NCBI GenBank assembly: GCA_026002935.1
Contig: BPGH01000001.1
Location: 1,041,965 to 1,105,964 of the forward strand
Length of the DNA stretch: 64,000 bases
Direction of reading: 5' to 3'
Source of the DNA: Acidimicrobiia bacterium
GTDB taxonomy: Bacteria; Actinomycetota; Acidimicrobiia; IMCC26256; PALSA-610
The notes under the pieces are model-generated. The model was given only the letters and a program-made list of their open reading frames with translations, was not told the DNA's origin and ran no database searches. How positions within the stretch are numbered: the stretch's first letter is position 1; each line of letters starts with the position of its first letter. A program made the translations under genes and the position numbers. Below are positions 52,382-61,829 of this stretch, in pieces.

Positions 52382-53395
52382 TCAGCCGCGGCGCCGGGCC
52401 CGGCTCGGCGCGACCCGGGGCGGCTCGCCCGGCATCTTCGGGTACACCGGCGGCCACGGGGCGTCGGGGATCCCGGCGTCGAGATCGCGCCGGAACCATG
52501 CCAGCAGCGGTTCGATCGACTGGGGTTCGTCGTCGATCGCGGCCCACGGGTCGCCGCGTTCGGCGACCAGCTGCGGCACCCGGTCGATCGTGCACGCCTC
52601 GGGATCGACGTCGTCGAGGTCCTCCCAGCGCAGCGGCATCGACACCTGCGCCCCGTCGCGGGCGCGCACGGACCACGCACCGAACACGGTCTTGTGCGGC
52701 GCGTTCTGGTTGAAGTCGACGAACACGCGCTCGCCGCGCTGCTCCTTCCACCACGCGTCGGTGAGCAGGTCCGGCCGGCGCCGCGCGAGCTCGCGCGCCA
52801 GCGCGACGGCCGCGGCGCGCACGTCGGTCGCCTCCCAACGCGGCGCGAGGCGGACGAACACGTGGATGCCCCGGTTGCCCGTCGTCTTGGGGAAGCCGCG
52901 GATGCCGAGCTCCCCGAGCAGCGCCTCCGTCTCGCGCGCGGCCTCCCGCGCCTCCTCGAAGCCGACGCCCGGCTGCGGGTCGAGGTCGATGCGCAGCTCG
53001 TCGACGAACGGGGCGTCGGCGGCACGGTACGGCCACACGTGGAAGCCGAGGCACCCGAGGTTCACCGCCCACGCGACGTGCGCGAGGTCGGCGATCACCA
53101 GGGCCTGCGACCGCGTGCCGTTGGGGGTGGTGACCGTCGTCGTCTCGAGCCAGTCCGGCCGGCGGTCGGGCACGCGCTTCTGGAAGAACGACGGGCCGGC
53201 GGCGCCGTGCGGGAACCGTTGCATGAGCACCGGCCGCCCGCCCATCGCCCGCATGACCGCCTCGCCGACGGCGAGGTAGTAGGCGAGGAGGTCCCGCTTC
53301 GTCTCGGCACGCCCGGCGAACAGCACCTTGTCGGGGCTCGACAGGCGGACGACCCTCCCCGCGATCTCCAGGTCGACGCCGTCCTTCGCGGCCAC
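52382..53395 (-). CDS. ligD: LigD-type polymerase/primase (stand-alone)
   Basis: I start at GTG 53395; the frame is open farther but that part is low complexity. The 337-residue protein is a complete Pol domain of the LigD/AEP primase type: LSSPDKVLFAGRAETKRDLLAYYLAVG, MQRFPHGAAG, VNLGCLGFHVWPYRA, DELRIDLDPQPG (the D-x-D catalytic pair), GFPKTTGNRGIHVFVRL, FVDFNQNAPHKTVFGAWSVRARDGAQVS and LRWEDLDDVDPEACTIDRVP. No ligase or phosphoesterase domain is attached. It would fill gaps during end joining, using a ligase encoded elsewhere. It is convergent with the helicase gene across the repeat array. Confidence 0.93.
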   Translation of the reverse strand: MAAKDGVDLEIAGRVVRLSSPDKVLFAGRAETKRDLLAYYLAVGEAVMRAMGGRPVLMQRFPHGAAGPSFFQKRVPDRRPDWLETTTVTTPNGTRSQALVIADLAHVAWAVNLGCLGFHVWPYRAADAPFVDELRIDLDPQPGVGFEEAREAARETEALLGELGIRGFPKTTGNRGIHVFVRLAPRWEATDVRAAAVALARELARRRPDLLTDAWWKEQRGERVFVDFNQNAPHKTVFGAWSVRARDGAQVSMPLRWEDLDDVDPEACTIDRVPQLVAERGDPWAAIDDEPQSIEPLLAWFRRDLDAGIPDAPWPPVYPKMPGEPPRVAPSRARRRG

Positions 53396-53427
53396 CCGCG
53401 CACCGTACCCGGCATCCGGCGGCCGGC

Positions 53428-53479
53428 CGGTCCCGGGCACCCGGGGGCGCCCCCCGGAGGGGCCCGGGCACCGGGACCG
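53428..53479. other. Nested GC-rich inverted repeats in the gap upstream of the GGDEF-EAL gene
   Basis: CGGTCCCGG (53428-53436) and CCGGGACCG (53471-53479) form an outer pair, with a nested perfect stem CCGGGGG/CCCCCGG (53441-53447 and 53451-53457) around three bases. Function not clear; could be a promoter-region structure or a terminator. Confidence 0.5.
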
Positions 53480-53597
53480 CGACGACCCCGGTCCCCGGCG
53501 CGCAAGGGGCGCCCCGGGGCCGGCCGGCTGTGACATCCGTCCCCCTCCGGCCGGCGGAGGGCGGTTCTTCCCCTTCGTCCGGGTCCTTCCGCTCACT

Positions 53598-53618
53598 CTC
53601 GGCGCGCGACGCGCCGAG
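53598..53618 (+). promoter_or_regulatory. 9-bp hairpin in the 5' region of the GGDEF-EAL gene
   Basis: CTCGGCGCG (53598-53606), CGA loop, CGCGCCGAG (53610-53618): exact inverted repeat 30 bases before the ATG at 53649. It could affect translation or end upstream transcription. Confidence 0.45.
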
Positions 53619-53648
53619 ACATTCCCCCACAGGGGCGAGGTGGGCCGG

Positions 53649-56618
53649 ATGGGGCGGACGACCGCGGTGATCGACAACGGCGACAGCGTGCTGCTCGACG
53701 CGCTCCCCGTGGGCGTCGTCGTGCAGGACCGGCGCGGGGTCGTCGTGCGCGCCAACGAGGCGGCCTGCGCCACGCTCGGCGTCGACGCCTCCGCGCTCGT
53801 CGGGGCGAGCCATCTCGACGCACCCTGGCCGGCGATCCGCGAGGACGGGTCGCCGTTCCCGCCCGAGGAGCAGCCCGCGATCGCGGCGTTGCGCACCGGC
53901 GAGGTGCAGCGGGAGGTCGTGCTCGGTGTGCACGTCGTACCGCGCGGCGAGTGGCGCTGGCTGATCGTGACCAGTCAGCCGCTCCCGGGCGTCGGGGTGA
54001 TGTCGACGTTCGTCGACGTCACCGACCGGATCGAGAACTGGCGTCGCCTCGACCGCCGCCTGCGCATCGAGCAGCTCCTGCGCGACGTCGCGCACGACAT
54101 GATGCACCTCGAGGGCGACGCGCTCGACGGGTCGGTCACCCGGGTCCTCAGCGAGCTGGGCGAGATGCTCGGCGTCGACGGGATGCGCGTCTTCGTGCTG
54201 GACGACGAGCACGTCGTGCTCGAGAACCCCTACTGGTGGAGCCGGTCGGGCGGCGGCCGGGTGGCGCTGTGCTCCCGCTTCGACCTCCCGGCGCTGACGC
54301 GCCTGCGCGACACCGACGGCGCGGTGTTCCACCGCGACGAGCTGCCGGAGCCGGCGCGCGAGGAGCTCGCGCTGCTCGGGCTCGGCGACGCGGCGACCGT
54401 GCTCGCGGTCGGGCTGGTGCACGACGGCGACGAGTTCGGCTCGGTCGTCTGCACCACGGACGGCCGACGCGAGTGGTCGGACGACGACGTCGCGATCGTG
54501 CGTCACGTCTCGGCGCTGCTCGCGGCGATGCTCGCCACGCGCCGCGCGGCCCGCGAGCGCCAGAACGCCGAGCGGTTCCTCGCGACGATCGTCGGCAATT
54601 CGGCGGATGTCATCCTGCGGGTCGCCCTCGACGGGCGGGTCACCTACGTGTCCCCGAACCTGGAGAAGGTGACGGGCTACCGGCCCGACGAGCTGCGCTC
54701 GCTCGACTCCGTGTTCGAGATCGTCCATCCCGACGACCGCGACCTCGCATCCGAGCGGTTCACCGCGCTGACCTCGGGCGCGTGGACCCGCGACGACACC
54801 CCGCGGGTCGAACTCCGCATCCGGCACGCGGCGGGCACCTCGCTGTGGATGGAGATCACCGGCGACCTGCTCGTCGAGGACGGCGTGGTCACCGGCGTCG
54901 TGCTGAACGCCCGCGACGTGACGGACCGCCACGACCAGCAGGCGGCGCTCGAGGAGGTGCGCCGGCGGCTGGCCGAGGTCTGGGAGCACAGCCCGGTCGG
55001 CATGGCGATCGTCTCCCTCGACGGCGAGTACCTGGCCGTCAACCCCGCCCACGAGCGGATCACGGGCCACCGGGAGGAGGACGTGATCGGGCGGCACGTC
55101 TCGATGATCGTGTACGAGGACGACGTCGACGCGCTGATCGCGGCCACGCTGCGCATGATGGAGGAGGGCGGCACCCGGACCGAGGTCGACGCCCGGCTCC
55201 ACCGCAAGGACGGCGAGACCGCATGGGGCCGGATCGGGATCTCGCTCGTCACCGACGCCGACGGCGAGCCGCTGTACGCGATCGGGACGGTCGAGGACGT
55301 CACCGAGCGCCGGCGGCTCGAGGGCCAGCTCGCGTTCGACGCGACGCACGACAGCCTCACCGGGCTCCCCGAGCGCACCCTCGTGCTCGAGCTGCTCGGC
55401 CAGGCGCTCACCTCCGCGCGCCGGCGGCACACCTCGGTCGCGGTGCTCTTCCTCGACCTCGACTGGTTCAAGCGCGTCAACGACAGCCTCGGTCACTCGG
55501 CCGGCGACGAGGCCCTGCGCCAGCTCGCCGCGCGCCTGCAGAGCGTCCTGCGCGAGAGCGACGTCGCGGGCCGCATCGGCGGCGACGAGTTCGTGGTGCT
55601 CTGCCCCGACCTCGCGGAGCCGGGTGACGTGTGGCACGTCGCCGACCGGGTCACCTCGATCTTCGAGTCGCCGTTCACGGTCGAGGGTGTCGAGGTGTTC
55701 CTCAGTGCGAGCGTCGGCGTCTCGGTGTCCGACGGGAAGACCGACGCGGAGGAGCTGCTCCGGCAGGCGGACGCGGCGGCGTACCGCGCGAAGCGGCGCG
55801 GCCGCCGCCGCTACGAGGTGTTCGACGAGGAGCTGCGCGAGCACGTCGACCGGCGCTTCGACGTGGAGTCCGCGCTCCGGCGCGCGCTCGAGACCGACGA
55901 GCTGACGCTGTGCTACCAGCCGATCGTCGACGCGCGCACCGGGAAGCTGTGCGGCATGGAGGGCCTCGTCCGCTGGTACCGGCCCGGCCACGGTCTGGTG
56001 CTGCCCCCGGACTTCCTCGACGTCGCGGAGGACGCCGGCCTCATCGTCGCCATGGGCGCCCGCGTGCTTGAGGTCGGGTGTGCGCAGCTCGCCGCGTGGC
56101 AGCGGGGCCCGTGGCCGGACGCACGCCTCTCGCTCAACCTCTCGACCCGCCAGCTCGTGCAGGCCGACTTCGTCGAGGAGCTGGCGCGCTGCATCGAGCG
56201 CACCGGTGTCGATCCGTGCAGCCTGTTCCTGGAGATCACCGAGACGTCACTCGTGGAGGACCTGCCGACCACGATCCCGATCGTCGAGGCGGTCAAGGAG
56301 ATGGGGGTGCGGTTCTCGATCGACGACTTCGGCACCGGCTACTCGTCGCTGAGCCAGCTCCGGCTGCTCCCCGTCGACGTGCTGAAGCTCGACCGGTCGT
56401 TCGTCGCGCAGCTCGACGAGACCGGCGGCGCCGTCATCGCGAGCATCGTGCAGCTCGCGAGCGCGCTCGACAAGGTCCTCGTCGTCGAGGGCGTCGAGGA
56501 GCGCAGCCAGATGTCGGCGTTGCTCGCGCTCGGCTGCCGGCTGATGCAGGGCTTCTACTTCTCGCGTCCGCTCAGCGCGGTCGACGTCGAGCGCATCCTG
56601 CGCGGCCGCAAGCGCTGA
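53649..56618 (+). CDS. PAS-GAF-PAS-PAS-GGDEF-EAL bifunctional c-di-GMP signalling protein
   Basis: A 989-residue protein starting at ATG 53649. Order: a PAS-like domain (15-125), a GAF-type region (140-290), a PAS domain (VILRVALDGRVTYVSPNLEKVTG, about 325-430), another PAS with PAC-type end (MAIVSLDGEYLAVNPAHERITG, TEVDARLHRKDGE, about 440-560), GGDEF (about 560-725) and EAL (about 740-985). GGDEF is exact (RIGGDEFVVL) with a preceding RESD, the RxxD inhibitory site. EAL is EGL (GMEGLVRWYRPG); DDFGTGYSSL, LKLDRSFV, EGVEERSQ and ITETSLVED are kept. Synthesis and breakdown are both plausible; the membrane plays no part. Confidence 0.93.
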   Translation: MGRTTAVIDNGDSVLLDALPVGVVVQDRRGVVVRANEAACATLGVDASALVGASHLDAPWPAIREDGSPFPPEEQPAIAALRTGEVQREVVLGVHVVPRGEWRWLIVTSQPLPGVGVMSTFVDVTDRIENWRRLDRRLRIEQLLRDVAHDMMHLEGDALDGSVTRVLSELGEMLGVDGMRVFVLDDEHVVLENPYWWSRSGGGRVALCSRFDLPALTRLRDTDGAVFHRDELPEPAREELALLGLGDAATVLAVGLVHDGDEFGSVVCTTDGRREWSDDDVAIVRHVSALLAAMLATRRAARERQNAERFLATIVGNSADVILRVALDGRVTYVSPNLEKVTGYRPDELRSLDSVFEIVHPDDRDLASERFTALTSGAWTRDDTPRVELRIRHAAGTSLWMEITGDLLVEDGVVTGVVLNARDVTDRHDQQAALEEVRRRLAEVWEHSPVGMAIVSLDGEYLAVNPAHERITGHREEDVIGRHVSMIVYEDDVDALIAATLRMMEEGGTRTEVDARLHRKDGETAWGRIGISLVTDADGEPLYAIGTVEDVTERRRLEGQLAFDATHDSLTGLPERTLVLELLGQALTSARRRHTSVAVLFLDLDWFKRVNDSLGHSAGDEALRQLAARLQSVLRESDVAGRIGGDEFVVLCPDLAEPGDVWHVADRVTSIFESPFTVEGVEVFLSASVGVSVSDGKTDAEELLRQADAAAYRAKRRGRRRYEVFDEELREHVDRRFDVESALRRALETDELTLCYQPIVDARTGKLCGMEGLVRWYRPGHGLVLPPDFLDVAEDAGLIVAMGARVLEVGCAQLAAWQRGPWPDARLSLNLSTRQLVQADFVEELARCIERTGVDPCSLFLEITETSLVEDLPTTIPIVEAVKEMGVRFSIDDFGTGYSSLSQLRLLPVDVLKLDRSFVAQLDETGGAVIASIVQLASALDKVLVVEGVEERSQMSALLALGCRLMQGFYFSRPLSAVDVERILRGRKR

Positions 56619-56624
56619 GCGGGC

Positions 56625-58931
56625 TCACGCGCCCGACCGGCACGGGCCGCCGCCGCAGCGGTCGGTGAAGGAGCCCCCGGGGCGCAGGAAGTCGCTCACC
56701 TGCTGGGCGATGCGCGGCTCGTTGCGGCCCCGGCCGTGCGGGTCGGTGCCGTACTGCGGCGGTCGGGGCGGGAGGTTCTGGCGGGGCGGGGCCGGGGTGC
56801 CGAAGTCCCACACGACGAGGACGCTGTCGCGGTACGGGACCGACGGCACGGGTGACAGCCCGAAGAACGGCTTCGCGAGGTCGGTGCGCCCCGGGGCGAG
56901 CGGCGGGCTCCAGATCCTCGCGCCGATGGTCCGGGCCATCGTCTCGGTCGCGACGTTCGCGACCTGGTGGTCGCCGAACGCCTCGATGAGCAGCACGTCG
57001 TGCGCGGGCGTGTTCGGGAGCGGGTCGTCGGTCAGGTGCTGGGCGTACCCGTTCGTCTCGGCGCGGTCCCAGAGCATCTGGATGAGCGTGTAGCCGACCG
57101 TCCGGTCGATCTCGTCGGGGTACGACGCGAACATCGGGGGCGAGAAGGTGTCCCAGTGGATGCTGCGGGTCAGCAGCGTCGAGTAGTTCATCCCCGGGAC
57201 GCCGAGCGCGGCGCGGGTCCACTCGGTCGAGATCGCGGTCGCCGCGCCACCCATGACCCCACCCTGGCTGTTCCCGTTGAAGAAGACCTCCCCGGTGGCG
57301 ATCACCGGCCGCGAGGACGTCCCGGCGCGGAACGCCGGGTGCGAGACGAACCCCCGCGGGTGCTTCATCGCCCGGGCGAGGAACTGGAAGTTGACGAACG
57401 ACTGCTGCGCGCGGTCGGCGAGCGTCGGGAACCGTGACAGGTCCTGCAGGATCGCGAGCACGTTCGGCACGTCCGCCGCCGACATCCCGATCCAGTCGAC
57501 CGCGCACCCGACGAAGCGGTGTGCGTTGCCGAGGTCGCCGAAGGCGTTGACCTCCTCCTTGCTCCCGAGCAGCCCGTGCCCGTACACGAGGCCGCGTCCG
57601 GGCTGCACCGAGTCGCCCGTGCCCGGGTACACCGACCGGGGGATGTTGCACACGTACTCGGCCGCGTAGGTGCCGTTGCGGGCGGGGAGGCCGTCCGGCC
57701 CGTAGTTGATGCGCGAACCGGGTGCCCCGGTGCCGGTCAGGTACAGCGGGACGCTGATCGTGCCCCGAACCCGCCGCCACACCGACGCGGACACGTCGTC
57801 CTGCACGCTCGTGACGGTGAAGCGCGGCGCGCCCGTCCCGCCGATCTGCGCGAAGGCGTCGTCGCGCATCCGCAGCACCCGTTCCGACAGGTTTCGCTCC
57901 GACGCGACCCGGAAGTCCCACGCGAGGTAGAGCTCGGACCGGGCGATCCCCGCCTCCTCGAGGTCCCGGAACGTCTGCGCCATCGACATGGCGCGTGCGT
58001 TCACCGCCGGGATGAACGTCCAGATGCCGTCGCGGATCACCTCGAACTCACGGGCGGGCGGGATCGGCGCACCGGAGGCGTCGCGCAGGTTGCGGAGCGC
58101 GACGGCGTAGCGCCGCCCCTCCAGGAAGTTCTTCGCGGGCCGGATGATCAGCGTGCGCGTCTCGTCGGAGGTTGCCCACGCGTCGAGCTCGGCCCAGACC
58201 GGCCAGCGCTCGCCGGTGACGGTGTCGACGACGACGACCCCCGCGTCGGGACGCGCGTACGCGCCCATGTCGTCGATCGTCGGCAGGTTCGAGCGGGCGA
58301 GGTCGACGCCGGGGACGTGCACGACGAGCGCCGAGCCCGGCGAGAACCCGTCGTTGCGGTTCCACTCCGTCGGGTCGACGTGCACCCCGGCCGTGTTGCG
58401 CGGGAGCGCGTCGGGGGCGAACGCGATCCGCCGCCCGGTGGCGGTGGTGGGATCGGGCCTCGTCCAGCGGTTGCTCGGGAACGGGAGCAGGCAGCGGGGC
58501 TGGCCGAGCACCTCGCAGCGGTCCGCGTCCGAGACGTCGATGCGCGGCTCGTAGGAGAAGAACGACCAGCCGTCGACGGACGTGCGGTTCGGCCCGGGCG
58601 CGCTGGCCTGGAGGGCGGAGAGCCCCTCGGCGATCTCGCCGATCGGGATCGTCGCCGTCACCCGGTCGCGGGTGACGCGGGTGGGGCGGATCCGTCGTTG
58701 CTCGCCCCCGGTGTGGAGCGTGATGCGCACCGGGCCGTGCAACCGTCCCGTTACGGCGACCTCGACGGCGATCTCGGTGCTGCCGGCGACCTGCGTCGCG
58801 TTGCGCGGCGAGACGACGACCAGCTCGGGTGGCGTCGCGGTCGCGCCCGACGGGACGGCGCCCGTGGTCGCGACGGCGACGGCGAGCACCGCGGTGACGG
58901 CGAGACGGCGGACGATCGTGTTGCGCACCAT
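56625..58931 (-). CDS. Secreted alpha/beta-hydrolase-type esterase/lipase of large size
   Basis: ATG 58931 follows GGGAGGG by six bases. The 768-residue protein has a signal peptide (RRLAVTAVLAVAVATTGAVPSGATA) and a large unassigned N-terminal half with Ig-like strands (PPELVVVSPRN...). The nucleophile elbow FFNGNSQGGVMGGAATA gives G-N-S-Q-G, and IEAFGDHQVANVATE gives a catalytic-His region. The family resembles exported lipases or poly-ester hydrolases; substrate unknown. The C-terminal 60 residues are Pro-rich. Convergent with the GGDEF-EAL gene, with six bases between them. Confidence 0.75.
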   Translation of the reverse strand: MVRNTIVRRLAVTAVLAVAVATTGAVPSGATATPPELVVVSPRNATQVAGSTEIAVEVAVTGRLHGPVRITLHTGGEQRRIRPTRVTRDRVTATIPIGEIAEGLSALQASAPGPNRTSVDGWSFFSYEPRIDVSDADRCEVLGQPRCLLPFPSNRWTRPDPTTATGRRIAFAPDALPRNTAGVHVDPTEWNRNDGFSPGSALVVHVPGVDLARSNLPTIDDMGAYARPDAGVVVVDTVTGERWPVWAELDAWATSDETRTLIIRPAKNFLEGRRYAVALRNLRDASGAPIPPAREFEVIRDGIWTFIPAVNARAMSMAQTFRDLEEAGIARSELYLAWDFRVASERNLSERVLRMRDDAFAQIGGTGAPRFTVTSVQDDVSASVWRRVRGTISVPLYLTGTGAPGSRINYGPDGLPARNGTYAAEYVCNIPRSVYPGTGDSVQPGRGLVYGHGLLGSKEEVNAFGDLGNAHRFVGCAVDWIGMSAADVPNVLAILQDLSRFPTLADRAQQSFVNFQFLARAMKHPRGFVSHPAFRAGTSSRPVIATGEVFFNGNSQGGVMGGAATAISTEWTRAALGVPGMNYSTLLTRSIHWDTFSPPMFASYPDEIDRTVGYTLIQMLWDRAETNGYAQHLTDDPLPNTPAHDVLLIEAFGDHQVANVATETMARTIGARIWSPPLAPGRTDLAKPFFGLSPVPSVPYRDSVLVVWDFGTPAPPRQNLPPRPPQYGTDPHGRGRNEPRIAQQVSDFLRPGGSFTDRCGGGPCRSGA

Positions 58932-59088
58932 GAGGCCCTCCCCCGAGCGGCGGCGATTGTCGCCAGGGTCGGGACGCGCCGACAAGTGGCGGGCGGGACG
59001 ACCCGGTCGGCGCGCCGCGGTCGGTGCCAACGGGCGCGTACCGTCCGATGGTGACGATCACGCCCCGATCCGGTGCCCCCGCCGCGGG

Positions 59089-59919
59089 TCAGCGGGGGAC
59101 GAGCCCGACCAGCGACGCGAGGACCTCCATCGAGCGCAGCCACTCGTCGAGGCCGGTCCGCCAGGGCGCGCACACGACGTACTGGATGCCCGCGGCCTCG
59201 AATTGCTCGCGTTCGGCCCGGATGCGGTCCGGCTCCATCCCGAGCGGGTCCCAGCCCGTGCGCAGCGAGATCGTGAAGTCCGGCCCGGGGCGCCGCTCGC
59301 GCAACCACGTGACGACGGGCGCCGCCTCCTGCGGCGTCACGCCGATGAGCTGGAAGCCGTCGCCGCGCTCGACCGCCCGCCGGTGGGCGCGCCCACCGCG
59401 GCCGCCGACCCAGATGGGGATCGCGTGCGCCGGCTTCGGGAGCACCCGCAGGTCCCGGAACCGGTGGAACCGCCCAGCGAACGAGGCGGGGTCGTCGCGC
59501 CACACCGTGCGCCAGAGGTCGATGATCTCGTCGGCGCGCGCGCCGCGGTTCGAGAAGTCGTGGCCGAGCGCCTCGTACTCGCCGCGCGACCAGCCGACGC
59601 CGACCCCCGCGATCACGCGCCCGCGCGACAGGGCGTCGAGGCTCGCGAGCGCGTTGGCGAGCTCGAGCGGGTTGTGCTGCGGGACGACGAGCACGCTCGT
59701 GCCGAGATCGACGTGGTCGGTGACCGCGGCGGCGGCGCTGAGCGTCACGAGCGGGTCGAACAGGTACGGCGACGGGTAGTCCTGGTCGGCGGGCTGCACG
59801 ACGTGGTCGCTCACCCAGACGCCCGCGAACCCGAGCTGCTCGGCGTGCCGGGCGGCGCGCAGGATCGCGTCGCGGCCGGCGGCGCGCCCGTACTGGGGGA
59901 GGTGGATGCCGATCCGCAC
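59089..59919 (-). CDS. LLM-class F420-dependent oxidoreductase
   Basis: A 276-residue luciferase-like monooxygenase-fold protein: LPQYGRAAGRDAILRAARHAEQLGFAGVWVSDHVV, HVDLGTSVLVVPQHNPLELANALASLDALSRGR (family segment), GVGVGWSRGEYEALG and PIWVGGRGGRAHRRAVERGDGF. In actinobacteria most such proteins use F420. Substrate is not known. Seven bases separate its start from the nitroreductase stop, in the same direction. Confidence 0.9.
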   Translation of the reverse strand: MRIGIHLPQYGRAAGRDAILRAARHAEQLGFAGVWVSDHVVQPADQDYPSPYLFDPLVTLSAAAAVTDHVDLGTSVLVVPQHNPLELANALASLDALSRGRVIAGVGVGWSRGEYEALGHDFSNRGARADEIIDLWRTVWRDDPASFAGRFHRFRDLRVLPKPAHAIPIWVGGRGGRAHRRAVERGDGFQLIGVTPQEAAPVVTWLRERRPGPDFTISLRTGWDPLGMEPDRIRAEREQFEAAGIQYVVCAPWRTGLDEWLRSMEVLASLVGLVPR

Positions 59920-59926
59920 GGCGCGC

Positions 59927-60583
59927 CTACGCCGGCCAGAGCGGTGCCGGGATCTCGAACCCCACCGGGGAGCCCCACCGGTTCCGGTAGGAGACCTCGT
60001 GCGCGGGCCGGCGCGGCGCGACGCCCCAGCGGCCCGTCGGGTAGCCGAAGGTGACGCACGACGCGAAGTTCCAGCCCTCGTCGGCAGGGACGCCGAGCAC
60101 CTCCAACACGTCGTTCACCCGGAACAGGAAGACGGTCGTGAGCGAGCTGCCGACGCCCTCGGCGCGCGCCGCGAGCATCGCCGACCACGTCGCGGGGAAG
60201 ATCGACCCGCCGGTCGGGTCGTACTGCACGAAGCTGAACAGGAGCAGCGGGTACTCCTCGAAGTGGTCGGCGAGGTGCTGGGCCGAACGCTGGACGCGCA
60301 GCATCTGCGCGTGCTCCGGGTCCTCCGGGTTCGCGCGGGCCGCTTCGAGACGGTCCTTGTAGATCGACGCCCACAGCATCGACAGGCAGTCGCGGTAGAT
60401 CGGGCCGAGCCGTTGCTTCACCGCCGGGTCGTCGACGAGCAGGAACCGCCAGTTCTGCATGTTGCCGCCGCTCGGCGCGCGCACGGCCGCGTCGAGGATG
60501 CGCCGCTGCACCTCCAGGGGGATCGGGTCGGGGCGCACGCGCCGCATCGCACGCGTCGTGTAGAGGGCCTCGTAGACGTCCAC
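59927..60583 (-). CDS. Nitroreductase-family flavoprotein
   Basis: From GTG 60583 the 218-residue protein begins V-D-V-Y-E-A-L-Y-T-T-R-A-M-R-R, the N-terminal FMN motif, with APSGGNMQNWRFLLV and ATWSAMLAARAEGVGSSLTTVFL, and GYPTGRWGVAPRRP near the end. It is the NfsB/FRase I-type nitroreductase pattern. Reduces nitro compounds or other electron acceptors with FMN. The frame is open up to 60664 but the shorter form starts like its relatives. It precedes the LLM gene by seven bases. Confidence 0.9.
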   Translation of the reverse strand: MDVYEALYTTRAMRRVRPDPIPLEVQRRILDAAVRAPSGGNMQNWRFLLVDDPAVKQRLGPIYRDCLSMLWASIYKDRLEAARANPEDPEHAQMLRVQRSAQHLADHFEEYPLLLFSFVQYDPTGGSIFPATWSAMLAARAEGVGSSLTTVFLFRVNDVLEVLGVPADEGWNFASCVTFGYPTGRWGVAPRRPAHEVSYRNRWGSPVGFEIPAPLWPA

Positions 60584-60697
60584 GACTGCGAGCTTCGCAC
60601 GGCGGCGGCGGCCGTCACCACCTGCACCGTCGCTCGACGGCTTTCGCCTCCTCGCGATGCCCACGCGCCTCGCCGCCGAACCGGGCGGCGGGCCCGT

Positions 60698-61690
60698 TCA
60701 ACGCGGCGCGTCGCCCCGGCGGTACTCGGCGGTGAGCTCGTCCAGACGGTCGCGCAGGCCCGGGTCGATCCGGTACGTCGCCCCCGCGATCGTGGCGTCG
60801 AGCTGCTCGGGCCGGCTCGCGCCGATGATGGGCGCGGTGACCGCGGGGTGGGCGAGCGTCCACGCCACCGCGAGGGTCGGCAGGGCGACCCCCGCCTCGG
60901 CCGCGAGCTTCACGAGCGCGTCGACCGTGTCGAAGACGTTGTCGTGCCAGTACCGGTCCTGGTACATGCGCCCTGCCGTTCCCAGCGTGAACCGTGAGCC
61001 CTCGGGCGGCGGCTTCGACCGGTCGTGCTTGCCGGAGAGCATCCCGCCCGCCAGCGGGTTGTACGGGATCACGCCGATGCCCTCCTCGATGCACAGCGGG
61101 AACAGCTCGCGCTCGAACTCGCGGAACAGGAGGTTGTAGCGGGGCTGCACGCTCTCGAAGCGGACGAGCCCCAGCGCCTCGCTGCGACCGATCGCCCGTG
61201 CGACCTGGTACGCGAGGAAGTTGGAGCAGCCGACGTACCGCACCTTCCCCACGCGCACGAGGTCGTCGAGCGCGTGCAGCGTCTCGTCGATCGGCGTGTT
61301 GGGGTCGTTGAAGTGCAGCTGGTAGAGGTCGACGTGATCGGTGCCGAGGCGGCGCAACGAGCCGTCGATCGCGTCCATGACGTGCTTGCGGCTGTTGCCC
61401 ATGTGCCACGGGCGGGGCCCCATCGGGTTGAAGCACTTGGTCGCGACGACGAAGTCGTCGCGGCGGCCGCGCAGCCACCGGCCGAGGATCTCCTCCGTGC
61501 GGCCGACCGTCGTGAGGTCGCCGCCCAGCGGGTACGCGTCCGCGGTGTCGATGAACGTGATCCCGGCCTCGGCCGCCCGGTCGAGGATCGCGACCGCGGT
61601 CGCCTCGTCGCACTGGAGGCCGAAGGTCATGGTGCCGAGGCAGAGCCGGGATACGTGCAGGCCGGTGCGTCCGAGACGTACGTGTTCCAC
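60698..61690 (-). CDS. Aldo/keto reductase
   Basis: A 330-residue AKR-family protein. The catalytic tetrad is seen in FIDTADAYPLGG (Asp, Tyr), VATKCFNPMGPR (Lys) and YQLHFNDPNTPI (His), with GKVRYVGCSNF and the C-terminal LAWTLAHPAVTAPIIGASRPEQL NADPH-binding pattern. It reduces carbonyl compounds with NADPH; substrate unknown. Starts at GTG 61690. The gene is isolated, with 139 bases to the divergent cyclic-nucleotide-type gene. Confidence 0.93.
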   Translation of the reverse strand: MEHVRLGRTGLHVSRLCLGTMTFGLQCDEATAVAILDRAAEAGITFIDTADAYPLGGDLTTVGRTEEILGRWLRGRRDDFVVATKCFNPMGPRPWHMGNSRKHVMDAIDGSLRRLGTDHVDLYQLHFNDPNTPIDETLHALDDLVRVGKVRYVGCSNFLAYQVARAIGRSEALGLVRFESVQPRYNLLFREFERELFPLCIEEGIGVIPYNPLAGGMLSGKHDRSKPPPEGSRFTLGTAGRMYQDRYWHDNVFDTVDALVKLAAEAGVALPTLAVAWTLAHPAVTAPIIGASRPEQLDATIAGATYRIDPGLRDRLDELTAEYRRGDAPR

Positions 61691-61829
61691 GGCCGGACCC
61701 TACCCAGGCGCCGCCGGGCGGTGCCGTACGGATGCGCGGGGCACTGACGCGTGGCACGACCGGGCCGCCCGCGCCGCCGGACAGCGGCACCCGGTGCACG
61801 CGGGCGCCGCAGGCCCTAGGGTTCGGCAC

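Noticed and set aside
48811..53025. 1404-residue minus-strand open frame
   Set aside because: Only 48811-49485 (NERD protein) is coding; the remainder is antisense to the helicase gene.
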